DNA from: JAWKHR01 sp041394725
GTDB taxonomy: Bacteria; Acidobacteriota; Vicinamibacteria; Vicinamibacterales; SCN-69-37
DNA: 64,000 nt
Assembly (NCBI GenBank): GCA_041394725.1
Contig: JAWKHR010000017.1
Location: 62,001 to 126,000 of the forward strand
Direction: 5' to 3'
Of this stretch, positions 27,526-36,358 are shown piece after piece. Below the pieces are notes generated by a model. It was not told where the DNA came from. It searched no databases and worked only from the letters and a program-made list of their open reading frames with translations. Each line of letters begins with the position of its first letter. Within the stretch, counting starts at the first letter, position 1. A program made the translations under genes and the position numbers.

Positions 27526-28824
27526 TCAGGCGGCGGAGCCGCGACGACCGGCCAGCAGGCCGGCCAGGTGGGCGACCACGGCGCGGGCATCGTCGCCCAC
27601 GCCGTCGATGAAGGCGGACTTGCGACGGCGCTGGAACGCCAGGCCCACGGCGACGAGCCCCGGACTCGGCGTCAGGCCGCCCGTGTGCGTCAGGTCCCCG
27701 TCCCGGTCGAGGACCGGCACGCGGAGCCAGAAATAGTCGCGACGGAAGCCGGTGGCCCAGACCACCGCGCGGATGCGATCGGCCGCGAAGTCGAGCCGGC
27801 CCGGCGTCGGATGCCGGAACGACGGCCAGCTCAGCGCCAGCGGTTCCGGCTTCACGCGACGAGCCTCGCGTACCGCCGCGGCGTCGGCCGGGGCCAGCGC
27901 GATCTGGCCGGCGTCAGCGCGCGCGATGAACCGGTCGATGCGCGGACGCAGCAGGGCCAGCTTCGCGTCCGCCGCGGCCGTGGTCGCCATCAGGTCGTCG
28001 TCGAGGACCACGCCGCGGGCATCGGCGCCCCGGACGCGCCCGACCATCCGCACGCCGCGCGTGGCGAGTTCGAGCAGGCCGATGGACCCGTGGTCCGGGC
28101 GGCCGACGAGCTGGAACGACGGCTGCTTGCGCGACGCGTCGAAGTTGCGGACGTCGTCGGGGCCCTGATCGAGCAGCCCCATCCGATCGAACCACCAGAG
28201 GATGTCGCGGCCGCGGTAGCGGCGCGGCAGCCGCGTATGACGGCCGACGGCGAGCGTCACCGGCCGGCCCGACGCGTGAATCTCGTCGGCGAGCTGCACG
28301 CCGGACGCCGACGCCCCCACCACCAGCACCCCGCCCTCGGGCAGGTCGGAAGGCCGCCGGTAGCTCGACGGCGTCATCTGGACGATGCCATCCGGAAGGG
28401 CGCGCGCGAAGCCCGGCACCCTCGGGACGTCGGAGTGACCCGTGGCGAGCACGACGGTCGGCGCCGTCCAGGTGCCGCGATTCGTTCGGACGTCGTAGCC
28501 GTCGCCGCGCGCGTGCACTGCGTGCACGGTCGTCTCCGTCTCGACCGGCGCGCCGGACGCGGCGGCATAGCGTTCGAAGTAGGCGATCACCTCCGGCATG
28601 GTCATGTAGCCGTCGGGATCGGGCCCGTCGTAGGCGAAGCCCGGCAGCCGCGACTGCCAGTTCGGCGTCAGGAGGCGGAGGGAGTCCCAGCGCTGGCTCC
28701 GCCACCGCTCGGCGACGCGGCCACGTTCGAGGATCACGTGGTCGATTCCGCGTGCGCCGAGGCAGTGGCTCGCGGCCAGGCCGGCCTGCCCTCCGCCGAT
28801 GATCACCGTGGTCGTGCGCGGCAC
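27526..28824 (-). CDS. Flavin-containing monooxygenase-like NAD(P)/FAD oxidoreductase
   Basis: 432 residues. Two Rossmann sites: FAD motif VIIGGGQAGLAASHCL at residues 8-23 and NAD(P) motif VLVVGASASGVQLADEI (about 167-183). Between them the sequence WDSLRLLTPNW and the ATG motif VVLATGHSDVP are those of the CzcO/FMO family; a late VVWATGFRRDY is also conserved. The strict FMO fingerprint FxGxxxHxxxY is not seen, so N- or S-oxygenation versus Baeyer-Villiger chemistry is open. First gene of a pair with the FAD protein downstream. Confidence 0.87.
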   Translation of the reverse strand: MPRTTTVIIGGGQAGLAASHCLGARGIDHVILERGRVAERWRSQRWDSLRLLTPNWQSRLPGFAYDGPDPDGYMTMPEVIAYFERYAAASGAPVETETTVHAVHARGDGYDVRTNRGTWTAPTVVLATGHSDVPRVPGFARALPDGIVQMTPSSYRRPSDLPEGGVLVVGASASGVQLADEIHASGRPVTLAVGRHTRLPRRYRGRDILWWFDRMGLLDQGPDDVRNFDASRKQPSFQLVGRPDHGSIGLLELATRGVRMVGRVRGADARGVVLDDDLMATTAAADAKLALLRPRIDRFIARADAGQIALAPADAAAVREARRVKPEPLALSWPSFRHPTPGRLDFAADRIRAVVWATGFRRDYFWLRVPVLDRDGDLTHTGGLTPSPGLVAVGLAFQRRRKSAFIDGVGDDARAVVAHLAGLLAGRRGSAA

Positions 28825-28852
28825 CGGACCGTCCTCCCTGCCTGACGACGGG

Positions 28853-29447
28853 TCAGTTGACGTTGATCGCCAGGTCGATCGAGGTGCCGTTGGACAGCAC
28901 GTCGTAGACGGCGGACCGCGCCCGGGACTGCTCCACGATCTGGCGCAGTTCCTCGGGCGTGGCCTTGCCCGTGACGTCGAACGTCACGCGCAGCTTGTCG
29001 TAGCCGTTGCGCACGTCCTTCGACAGGCCGAGGATCCCCTGCAGGTCCATGTCGCCCTCGACGCGCGACTCGACCGACTGCAGCTCGATGCCCCGCGCCG
29101 CCGCGATGTTGGCGATGCCGGACGTCGGCAGCTGGCCAGGGCGAGCAGCAGGTACTCGACGGGCAGCGGCGCGCACGGTCCTCGCCGACGAGCACCTTGG
29201 GGTGGTCGGCGTCGTACAGCAGGTCGAAGCTGTGCTCGTGCTCGGCGCCGGCGCCGGTGAACGACTCGATCCGGCCGCGGCTGTAGGTGCCGGTCTCAGC
29301 GGTTCGACGCGCGGAACCGGAACTTCGCCAGCTCGGGCTGGCCCTTCACGACGTTGATGGTGGCGAACAGCGTGGGCGTGTCGACGCCACCATCGGCACG
29401 ACCTCGCGGCGTTTCCCGGCAGCGGGCTTCTCGGCAACGTTCGGCAT
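28853..29447 (-). pseudogene. OsmC family protein, disrupted by several frameshifts
   Basis: Read across three frames this is an OsmC/Ohr-like peroxiredoxin-type protein of about 195 residues: an N-terminal MPNVAEKPAAGKRREVVPMV, then GVDTPTLFATINVVKGQPELAKFRFR in a second frame, ETGTYSRGRIESFTGAGAEH in another, PVEYLLLALASC (with the reactive Cys) in another, and finally GIELQSVESRVEGDMDLQGILGL through to the stop at 28853. At least four indels are needed, near 29390, 29300, 29185 and 29140, all within about 260 bp; the last 95 codons are clean. Either a decaying gene or a local consensus error. The family reduces organic peroxides. Confidence 0.75.
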
Positions 29448-29490
29448 GGTTTCCTCCCGGCCGGCTCCATCGTCCGGCTCGTCTCTGTCG

Positions 29491-29521
29491 GGGTTAACGA
29501 CGGAACGGGAGGAAACCCGCC
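29491..29521 (-). promoter_or_regulatory. Single copy of the GGGTTAACG-dyad element
   Basis: GGGTTAACG followed by an inexact GACGGAACGGGAGGAAACCCGCC dyad, matching the element repeated at 22091-22219. It lies 44 nt upstream of the OsmC start codon. Inferred to be a shared promoter/operator element or dispersed repeat. Confidence 0.5.
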
Positions 29522-29555
29522 ACGGGGGTTCAGGAGGACGGTCAGGGGGACGTCA

Positions 29556-29680
29556 GGGGGACGGGTCTCACCAAGGAAGGGGAGCGGGTCTCGCCCCAGC
29601 CGCGCGAAAACGGCAGAAATCGGCCGGATTTCGCGCGGGAGGCGAGACCCGTCCCCCTTGCCCGGTGAGACCCGTCCCCC
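29556..29680. repeat. Nested palindrome A (125 bp)
   Basis: Three concentric inverted pairs: outer 17-bp arms 29556-29572 / 29664-29680 (GGGGGACGGGTCTCACC), middle arms 29585-29595 / 29641-29651 (CGGGTCTCGCC) and inner arms 29600-29609 / 29629-29638 (CCGCGCGAAA). The outer arm ends on the stop codon of the amidohydrolase gene. The outer module GGGGGACGGGTCT is shared with the palindrome at 38989-39188. It may act as a terminator for the amidohydrolase. Confidence 0.9.
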
Positions 29681-31044
29681 TACTTCACTCGCCGGCCGTG
29701 GCGGACGACGATGTCGACGCGCTGCAGGAGGTCGATGTAACGGAGCACGTCGCCCCGGACGGCGATGATGTCGGCGAACTTGCCGGGCGTCACCGTCCCG
29801 ACCTCGTCCTGCCGCTTCATCGCGACCGACGGCCAGTAGGTCGCGCTCTTGATGGCTTCCATGGGCGGCACGCCCATCTCGCGGACCCAGATGTCCATCT
29901 CGTTCCAGGTGGACTGGCTGTGGAACAGCATCGGCACGCCGCTGTCGGTGCCGATGAGCATCGTCACGCCCGCCTCGCGCAGCTGATCGAACTTCTTCCT
30001 GAGCGTGGGCCGCCGCGCCGGCGTGAGCTGGTAGTACGGCAGGCGGTCGGGAAACCGGAGCGACTCCTTGATGTCCGCGACGACGTCGGCCGGGAGGCCC
30101 GCCTGCCAGGACGGATCGTCGAGCATCTCCGGGTTGTCGCGCATGTACTCGTAGTTGAAGAGGATGGACACGGTCGGCGTCCAGAAGAACGGCCCGAGGT
30201 TCATCTGCGCGGTCCGCTCCCGGAGCGCGGCGATGACGTCGGGGGGATATTCGGGTGCCGACCCGAGGCCCGTGTGCTCGAAGTCGTCGACGCCGGCGAT
30301 CAACCCGCGGCGGATTTCCTCCGGCCGGTGGGCGTGGGCCACGACCGCCTTGCCGCGGGCGTGCGCCTCGTCGACCACCGCCCGGACCTCGTCCATCGTC
30401 ATCTGGTCCTGGTCGATGAGCTTGATCACGTCCACGCCGGCGTCGGCGAGCCGGTCGACCTTGGCGCGCCCGTCGGCCGGGCTGGTCACGCCCCACCGGA
30501 AGAGCTCGGTGCCCGGATAGGGCTCGTGCTGGATGAAGGGGCCGGACACGTAGAGCGTCGGCCCGTCCAGCTCGCCCCGGTTGATCGCGTCACGGACGTG
30601 CAGGCTCGCCTCGAGGGGACCACCGAGATCGCGCGCGCTGGTCACCCCCGCCATCAGGAGCTGGCGGGCGGAGGCCGGCATGATGTCCTTCTCGAACCGG
30701 GAGGGATACGTCCGGTCCCAGTGGTCGTAGTCGGAGTGGCCGTTGATCATGAGATGGACGTGCATGTCCCAGAGGCCGGGCAGGACGGACATGCCCTCCG
30801 TCGAGATGACCTCGGCCCCGGCGGGCACGGGGATCTCGCCGACCCGTCCGACGGCCGTGATGCGCTCGCCCGACACGAGGATCACGGAGTTGCGAATGGG
30901 GGTGCTGGAATAGCCGTCGATGAGCGTCCCGCCGACGAGCGCGAGCACGCGCCCGGCCTGGCCATCGGGCCCGGGCGAGGTGGCGGAGATGGCGGCGCCC
31001 GCCGAAATGGCAGCGGCGATGAGAATCAGCCTGGACCTGGACAC
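29680..31044 (-). CDS. Secreted amidohydrolase (imidazolonepropionase/prolidase-like)
   Basis: 454 residues with a GTG start preceded by a TACGAT box at 31070-31065. A signal peptide (LILIAAAISAGAAISAT) is followed by the amidohydrolase fold: small beta domain (VGGTLIDGYSSTP), the metal HxH in WDMHVHLM (about residue 92), the likely carboxylated Lys in VDVIKLID, His in VAHAHRPEE, His in DDFEHTG and the last Asp in LIGTDSG. C-terminal return strand GKFADIIAVRGD. Such secreted members cleave dipeptides or cyclic amides; substrate unknown. The 3' end coincides with palindrome A. The DUF7010-like gene upstream ends 60 nt before its start. Confidence 0.88.
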   Translation of the reverse strand: MSRSRLILIAAAISAGAAISATSPGPDGQAGRVLALVGGTLIDGYSSTPIRNSVILVSGERITAVGRVGEIPVPAGAEVISTEGMSVLPGLWDMHVHLMINGHSDYDHWDRTYPSRFEKDIMPASARQLLMAGVTSARDLGGPLEASLHVRDAINRGELDGPTLYVSGPFIQHEPYPGTELFRWGVTSPADGRAKVDRLADAGVDVIKLIDQDQMTMDEVRAVVDEAHARGKAVVAHAHRPEEIRRGLIAGVDDFEHTGLGSAPEYPPDVIAALRERTAQMNLGPFFWTPTVSILFNYEYMRDNPEMLDDPSWQAGLPADVVADIKESLRFPDRLPYYQLTPARRPTLRKKFDQLREAGVTMLIGTDSGVPMLFHSQSTWNEMDIWVREMGVPPMEAIKSATYWPSVAMKRQDEVGTVTPGKFADIIAVRGDVLRYIDLLQRVDIVVRHGRRVK

Positions 31045-31080
31045 ATGGGCCTCCCGTCGCTGCGATCGTAAAGAAAACGT

Positions 31081-31101
31081 CAAAGACACCGGGAGTCTTT
31101 T
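31081..31101. terminator. Lone half of the GACACCGGGAGTC module, small hairpin
   Basis: GACACCGGGAGTCTTTT at 31085-31101 is identical to the arms of the hairpin at 36302-36348 and to the core of the palindrome at 38989-39188. Alone it forms AAAGAC/GTCTTT with a 7-nt loop. It lies 3 nt after the stop of the DUF7010-like gene (minus strand) and is followed there by a T-rich stretch, so it can end that transcript. Confidence 0.6.
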
Positions 31102-31103
31102 CT

Positions 31104-31661
31104 TCAGGCGGCCAGGCGGCGGGCGTGGCGGACGAGGAGCGGGGCGGCGGTCCAGTAGCAGGCGGTCAGGAAGAACAGGATCGCTGGAAAGGCCAGGGCC
31201 CCGAGGGCGACCTGCAGCACGAAGGCCCCGGCCGAGACCGACACGGCCAGCACGGCATAGATCGATGTCCGCTGCAGCCACGCATACGGCAGAAAGTGCG
31301 CCCCGGCAATGGCGGCCATCGCCAGCGGCACGCCGCCCGGGCGCAGGCTGTAGACGACGATGACCAGCGGGAAGGCGACCATCTGGGACAGCGCGAGCTG
31401 GACCGACAGGGCCTTGAGCGGATTCGCGGCGCTCATCCGCGCGCGGCCCATGCGGCGCTCCAGCCAGAACGCGGCCGGCAACGCCACGCCCCCCTGGAAC
31501 ATCACCACGAGCGCCGCGACCTCCACCGGCAGCACGAACCAGGAGAGACCCGCCACGGCGAGCGTCGCGCCGAAGCAGATCAGGAACGGCGCCCCGCCCG
31601 CCGACGCCGCGCTCACCTCGTCGAATGCCCCGTCCATCGTCGTCACATCGAACATCTCCAT
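31104..31661 (-). CDS. Integral membrane protein, DUF7010-like
   Basis: 185 residues with about six transmembrane helices (near 24-42, 44-62, 85-103, 105-123, 132-150, 155-172). The pattern NPLKALSVQLALSQMVAFPLVI followed by AGAHFLPYAWLQRTSIYAVLAV is the feature I associate with the DUF7010 group of bacterial membrane proteins. Function unknown. A single cysteine pair is absent and no catalytic motif is seen. Short gap to the amidohydrolase gene, but a hairpin lies between, so co-transcription is uncertain. Confidence 0.6.
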   Translation of the reverse strand: MEMFDVTTMDGAFDEVSAASAGGAPFLICFGATLAVAGLSWFVLPVEVAALVVMFQGGVALPAAFWLERRMGRARMSAANPLKALSVQLALSQMVAFPLVIVVYSLRPGGVPLAMAAIAGAHFLPYAWLQRTSIYAVLAVSVSAGAFVLQVALGALAFPAILFFLTACYWTAAPLLVRHARRLAA

Positions 31662-31986
31662 GCGCGTCGCCTCCTCGACCTGCGGTCACAGACGGCGACC
31701 GCGCGGCAGCCGTTCGGCCCGTGCGGCCGCCAATCGGCCAGCGCCGCGCCAGGCCCGGCGAACGCCGCGACGCGACCGCATGCCGAGCCGTGCCCTGCCT
31801 TGCCGAGCCGCGCCACTCCGACCGTACAGAGCCGCGGCGCGCGGAGCCCCGCCGCGCCCCGCCGAGCCGCACCCGTCCGCACCCGACTTGAAATCCGGCG
31901 TCCCGGTCTGCCAGAGTTACGCGACCTTCACCACGATTCCTCACACGCGCCGGTCCCGCGATCCAGCCGGCCGGGAGCTCTTGCCC
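31662..31986. other. Non-coding gap of 325 bp
   Basis: Divergent promoter region between the DUF7010-like gene and the LVIVD gene. It is GC-rich with repeated GCCGAGCCG and GCCCCGCC words between 31770 and 31870. A TTGAAA hexamer at about 31888 is a possible -35 for the plus-strand gene, with no convincing -10. I see no gene. Confidence 0.5.
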
Positions 31987-34062
31987 ATGCCGTACCAGCA
32001 ACCAGCACTCGTCCGCGCTCCGGGCGCTCGCACGCCTGCCGTTCGCGCCCTGGCGGCCGTCGCCGCGCTGGCCCTGATCTCGCCGGCGATCCGCGCGCAG
32101 GAGGCCGCCGCGCCCCAGGAACCAGCCGCCGCGCGAGTCGTGCTGGAGCCGGCACGACTGACGCTGCCGATCGGCCAGACGGCCACGATCAAGGCGACGG
32201 TCCAGGACGCCGACGGCCGGCCGGTCCAGCGGCCGGTCATCTTCTTCTCCAGCTCCCGCCGGTCGGCAAGCGTCGGCGCGACCACCGGCGTGGTCGAGGC
32301 GCTCGCCCCGGGCAGCTTCACCATCACGGCGCGCGTGGCAGGCGTGAACGGGGGACCACCCGTCGAGGCGCGCCTGGAACTGACGATCCCGCATCCGCCG
32401 GTCGCGGCGCTGACCTTCCTCAACGTCCCGGCGCGCGTCTACCAGCACACGGTCATCCGTCCCGACGTCCGGATCGACGACCGTTCGGGCGGCGTGCGAA
32501 CGGACATCACCGCCACGCTCACCTCGAGCGATCCGGCGGTCGTCCAGGTCACGCCGCTCGGCCTGCTGCGGATGGTCGGCACCGGCACGGCGACGCTGAC
32601 GGCCTCCGCTGAAGGCGTGACGGCGCCACGCGCGGTGACGGTGGCGGCCAACCCGACGACCGCCGTGCGGCTGAACGCCGGCGCGACGGCCGTGCGGACC
32701 GGCGACGTCGTGCCCTTCACGGCCACCGCGCTCGACGCGCGCGGCCAGCCGATCGCGGACATGCCGATCGAGTACACGTTCCGCGCGCGCACGGTCGACC
32801 ACGCGCTTGGCTCCGCGTCCTCAGGCCTGATCACGCCCGACGGCCGGTTCGTCGCGGATCTGCCCGGCGAGTACACGATCGTCGCGTCGGCCGGCGACAT
32901 CATGACGTCGGCGACCATCGCGGTCTCACCGCGCAACATCCAGAAGATGGTCGAGGTCGTCGGCCGAGGCCGCGTCGCGGATCGCAAGACGTCCGACCTC
33001 TGGGTCTGGACCGCGCCGAACGGCCGCGACTACGCGGTCACGGGCACCTGGGGCGCCGACGGCCACGCGCTGTTCTGGGACGTGACGGACCCGGCGCACA
33101 TCGTCCAGGCCGCATCCGTCCGCGTGGACGCGCGCACGGTGAACGACGTCAAGGTCTCCGAGGACGGCGCGATCTGCGTGATCAGCCGCGAGGGCGCGAG
33201 CAACCGGCGCAACGGCCTCGTCATCCTCGATTGTTCGGACATCGAGAACAAGGGCGTGCCCATCCTCTCGCGGTTCGACGACGAGCTGACGGGCGGCGTG
33301 CACAACGTGTTCATCTACCAGCAGCACATCTACGCGCTCAGCGCCGGCCAGCGCTACGACGTCATCAACATCGAGGATCCGAAGAACCCGCGCCGCGTCG
33401 GCCGGTTCGAGCTCGACACGCCGGACCACAGCATCCACGACGTGTGGGTCATGGACGGCCTGGCGGTCTCGTCGAACTGGGACGACGGCGTGGTGCTGGT
33501 GGACGTCGGCGGCGCGGGGCACGGGGGATCGCCGACGAACCCGGTGAAGATCGGCCAGTACGCGTATCCCTCCGGGTGGAACCACGCCGCGTGGCCGTTC
33601 CGGAGCAAGTCCACCGGCAAGTTCTACGTGGTGGCCGGCGATGAGAACTTCCCCATCGAGCGCAATCCGCAGGGCATCGATCGCTTCAAGGGGCCGGCGG
33701 TCAATGCGGCCGGCTGGATCCACATCATCGAGTTCGACGACCTGCAGCAGCCGCGCGAGGTCGCGCGCTACGAGGTGCCCGAGGGCGGCACGCACAATTT
33801 CTGGATCGAGGACGACATCCTCTACGTCGCGTACTACAACCAGGGCCTGCGCGTCGTGGATCTCTCGGGCGAACTGCTCGGCAACCTGTACACGCAGGGC
33901 CGGGAGATCGCCTACTTCCTGCCCGACGACCCCGAGGGCTTCAAAGCCAACGCGGCGCGGACGTGGGGCGCGATGCCGTTCAAGGGGCTGATCTGGCTGG
34001 CCGACAACAACTCCGGCCTGTGGGCCGTGCGGCTCAAGGACGTCCCCGGTCGCGAGCGCTGA
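31987..34062 (+). CDS. Secreted protein with Ig-like (BIG2-type) domains and LVIVD repeats
   Basis: 691 residues. Signal peptide to about residue 37 (ending IRAQ). Two to three Ig-like domains of BIG2/invasin type (about 45-330) with VxxVTxxGxVxAxxxGxATITAxA-like spacing. The C-terminal part (about 345-690) is a beta-propeller of LVIVD-type repeats: NGLVILDCSDIENKGVP, RYDVINIEDPKNPRRVGRFEL, DGVVLVDVGG, LRVVDLSGELLGNL. Families of this kind bind cell-surface partners or polysaccharide; no enzymatic residues are evident. ATG 31987 is the last start before the signal peptide. The GYD-domain gene follows after 63 nt on the same strand. Confidence 0.88.
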   Translation: MPYQQPALVRAPGARTPAVRALAAVAALALISPAIRAQEAAAPQEPAAARVVLEPARLTLPIGQTATIKATVQDADGRPVQRPVIFFSSSRRSASVGATTGVVEALAPGSFTITARVAGVNGGPPVEARLELTIPHPPVAALTFLNVPARVYQHTVIRPDVRIDDRSGGVRTDITATLTSSDPAVVQVTPLGLLRMVGTGTATLTASAEGVTAPRAVTVAANPTTAVRLNAGATAVRTGDVVPFTATALDARGQPIADMPIEYTFRARTVDHALGSASSGLITPDGRFVADLPGEYTIVASAGDIMTSATIAVSPRNIQKMVEVVGRGRVADRKTSDLWVWTAPNGRDYAVTGTWGADGHALFWDVTDPAHIVQAASVRVDARTVNDVKVSEDGAICVISREGASNRRNGLVILDCSDIENKGVPILSRFDDELTGGVHNVFIYQQHIYALSAGQRYDVINIEDPKNPRRVGRFELDTPDHSIHDVWVMDGLAVSSNWDDGVVLVDVGGAGHGGSPTNPVKIGQYAYPSGWNHAAWPFRSKSTGKFYVVAGDENFPIERNPQGIDRFKGPAVNAAGWIHIIEFDDLQQPREVARYEVPEGGTHNFWIEDDILYVAYYNQGLRVVDLSGELLGNLYTQGREIAYFLPDDPEGFKANAARTWGAMPFKGLIWLADNNSGLWAVRLKDVPGRER

Positions 34063-34125
34063 CCGGCGTGGCCAGACATCGATCGCTCACCGCAGTGATG
34101 GTTGACAACAGGAGGAGCTCCCCCG

Positions 34126-34446
34126 ATGGCGAAGTATCTGCTCAAGGTGCACTACACGGCGCAGGGCGCGCAGGGCCTGCTGAAGGACGGCGGCACGAAG
34201 CGGCGCGCGATGGCCGAAGCGGCGGCCCGGGCCGTCGGCGGCGCGATGGAATGCTTCTACTTCTCGTTCGGCGACGCGGACGCCTACGTGATCGGCGAGT
34301 TCCCCGACCACGCCTCCGCCGCGGCCCTGAGCGTGACGATCGCCGCGTCGGGGGCGGTCACGCTCGAGACGACGCCGCTGTTCACGGTCGAGGAGATGGA
34401 CGCGGCCTGCAAGAAGCAGGTGGGCTACCGCGCGCCGGGCGCCTGA
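34126..34446 (+). CDS. GYD domain protein
   Basis: 106 residues. The whole protein is a GYD-type ferredoxin-like domain: YLLKVHYTAQGAQGLLKDGGTKRR at the start, a central strand AMECFYFSFGDADAYVIGEFPDHASAAALS that includes the conserved FGDxDAYxIxExPD, and the end TVEEMDAACKK. Related to the superfamily of small regulators and possible monooxygenase-like folds; function undefined. AGGAGGAG at 34110-34117 is a near-perfect ribosome binding site 8 nt before the ATG, stronger than its neighbours. Confidence 0.93.
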   Translation: MAKYLLKVHYTAQGAQGLLKDGGTKRRAMAEAAARAVGGAMECFYFSFGDADAYVIGEFPDHASAAALSVTIAASGAVTLETTPLFTVEEMDAACKKQVGYRAPGA

Positions 34447-34452
34447 TTCCGC

Positions 34453-34485
34453 CGGCGGGCCGACCGGAGGCGGGTCGGCCCGCCG
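34453..34485. terminator. Bidirectional terminator hairpin
   Basis: Perfect 13-bp arms CGGCGGGCCGACC (34453-34465) and its complement (34473-34485) around a 7-nt loop, placed exactly between the convergent GYD gene and the DUF885 gene, whose stop codon starts at 34486. No clear T tract on either side. Confidence 0.75.
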
Positions 34486-36285
34486 TCACCGCTGGACGCC
34501 GGCGATCCAGTCGTCCACGCGACGTTCCAGCACGTCGAGGGGAATGGCGCCCTCGGCCAGCACGAGGTCGTGGAACGCCCGGACGTCGAACGACGCGCCG
34601 AGCTTCTGCTCGGCGCGCGTGCGCAGCTCGCGAATCTTCAGCTGGCCGATCTTGTAGCCGAGCGCCTGGCCCGGCCAGACCATGTAACGGTCCACCTCGA
34701 CCGTGATGTCCTGGATCGTCTTCGGCGTGTTCGCCGCGAAGTAGTCGATTGCCTCCTGGCGCGTCCAGCCCATCGAGTGCAGGCCGGTGTCCACGACCAG
34801 GCGCACGGCGCGCCACATGTCGTACGTGAGCTGCCCGAACTTCGCGTAGGGATCGGTGTAGAACCCCATCTCGCCGCCGAGACTCTCCGAGTACAGGGCC
34901 CAGCCTTCCACGAACGCGGTGTAGCTCGCGTTGCGGCGGAACGCCGCGACGTCGGGACGTTCCTGCGCCAGCGAAATCTGGAGGTGGTGTCCCGGCACGG
35001 CCTCGTGCATGGTCAGCGCTTCCATTTCCCACCGCGGGCGCGACTCGAGCTTGTACGTGTTCGCGTACATGTTGCCCGGCCGCCCGGCCGCGAACGCGCC
35101 CGGCTGGTAGTAGGCCGTGGTCTGCGACGGCGCGATGGCGTCCGGCACGGGCACGACGCCGTACGGCGTCTCGGGCAACCGGCCGAACAGGTGCGCGAGC
35201 TGCGGATCGATGCGCTTGGCGACGTCACGGTAGGCGGCCAGGAGCGAGGCCGCGTCGGTGAAGTAGAACCGCGGGTCCGTGCGCAGGAACGTCGCGAACT
35301 CGGCGAAGCTGCCCTTGAAGCCCGTCTGCCCGATGACCACGTCCATGTCCGCGCGGATGCGCGTGACCTCGTCGAGGCCGATCTGGTGGATCTGCGCGGG
35401 GGTGAGCGCCGTCGTCGTGTGCCAGCGGACGTTGTAGGCGTACATCGCGGCGCCGTCGGGCAGGCCGTCCACGCCCGGCGTCTCGCGGCACGCCGGCAGG
35501 TAGCGCGTCGTGAGGAACACGTGCAGCTTCTGGAACGCCGGGCGCGCGACCGTCTCGTAGGCGCCGACGGCCGCCGCGGTGATCCGCTGCCGATCCGCGT
35601 CGGACATCGACGCGGGAAACGCGTTGAGCGACGCCAGGAGCGGACTCTGGCGGGGATCGTCGACGATTTGCGCGCGGATCTGGTTCGGCACGTCGCGGAA
35701 CGTGACGCGTGGCGGCGTCATGCCCGCTGCCATGCCCTGCTCCATGAGCGCGACCGTCTGATCGACGAGCGCGGGAAGCGCCGCGAGGCGGCTCACCAGG
35801 TCGTCGTAGTCGCGGGTCGTGCCGAACGGCATCAGCGAGATGGCGAGCGGCACGTCCTGCGCCAGCCCCTCGAGCTGGTTCATCGGCATGAACAGGTTGT
35901 GCGGGATGACCCCCTTGATGGGGACCGCGTCGTCGTGAAACGCGAGGCCCTGGACCGCGGAGTCGATGCTGTCGCGGTAGAGGTCGTAGTCGAGCCGGTC
36001 GGCCGGGCTGAGGGACGCGCGGTCCTCGCTCGCAAGCCGATCGGCAGAGGCCCGCAGGTAGGCCTCACGGGCCGCGATGGCCTCGGGTGAATAGTCGGTC
36101 CAGCGGCCGTTGCGGCCGGGCTCGCCGAACTGCGTCGCGAGCTCCGGGTACTGGTCCATCCAGTACTGCCAGTCGTCGGCGAGTTCCCGCTTGAAGCGGC
36201 CACCGGTGTCGGTGGGCGCCCGCGCCACGCAGGCGGCCAGCGACCCGACCGAGAGCCCCACCACGACCGCCAGCAGCATCCTCAT
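34486..36285 (-). CDS. DUF885 family metallopeptidase, lipoprotein-like signal
   Basis: 599 residues. A signal peptide ends in AACVARAP, possibly a lipobox. The DUF885 catalytic region contains MHEAVPGHHLQ (about 427-437), the HExxxGH zinc motif, followed by EGWALYSE with the third ligand. The opening DDWQYWMDQYPELATQFGEPGRNGRWTDYS is typical. These are periplasmic M3/M32-like oligopeptidases of unsettled specificity. ATG 36285 follows a TACAAT box (36297-36292) by 6 nt and has no ribosome binding site; the box borders the hairpin at 36302-36348. Confidence 0.92.
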   Translation of the reverse strand: MRMLLAVVVGLSVGSLAACVARAPTDTGGRFKRELADDWQYWMDQYPELATQFGEPGRNGRWTDYSPEAIAAREAYLRASADRLASEDRASLSPADRLDYDLYRDSIDSAVQGLAFHDDAVPIKGVIPHNLFMPMNQLEGLAQDVPLAISLMPFGTTRDYDDLVSRLAALPALVDQTVALMEQGMAAGMTPPRVTFRDVPNQIRAQIVDDPRQSPLLASLNAFPASMSDADRQRITAAAVGAYETVARPAFQKLHVFLTTRYLPACRETPGVDGLPDGAAMYAYNVRWHTTTALTPAQIHQIGLDEVTRIRADMDVVIGQTGFKGSFAEFATFLRTDPRFYFTDAASLLAAYRDVAKRIDPQLAHLFGRLPETPYGVVPVPDAIAPSQTTAYYQPGAFAAGRPGNMYANTYKLESRPRWEMEALTMHEAVPGHHLQISLAQERPDVAAFRRNASYTAFVEGWALYSESLGGEMGFYTDPYAKFGQLTYDMWRAVRLVVDTGLHSMGWTRQEAIDYFAANTPKTIQDITVEVDRYMVWPGQALGYKIGQLKIRELRTRAEQKLGASFDVRAFHDLVLAEGAIPLDVLERRVDDWIAGVQR

Positions 36286-36301
36286 GGGGCGATTGTAAAA
36301 G

Positions 36302-36348
36302 GACACCGGGAGTCTTTTCGGCCGCCGGCGGAAAAGACTCCCGGTGTC
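36302..36348. repeat. Hairpin C, 18-bp perfect arms
   Basis: GACACCGGGAGTCTTTTC (36302-36319) and its exact complement (36331-36348) around an 11-nt loop. The arm is the same module found at 31085 and at 39061/39102. Read on the minus strand it is followed by CCTTTTAC, so it could terminate the ADOP permease transcript, and it abuts the -10 box of the DUF885 gene. Confidence 0.92.
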
Positions 36349-36358
36349 GTTTTCTCTG

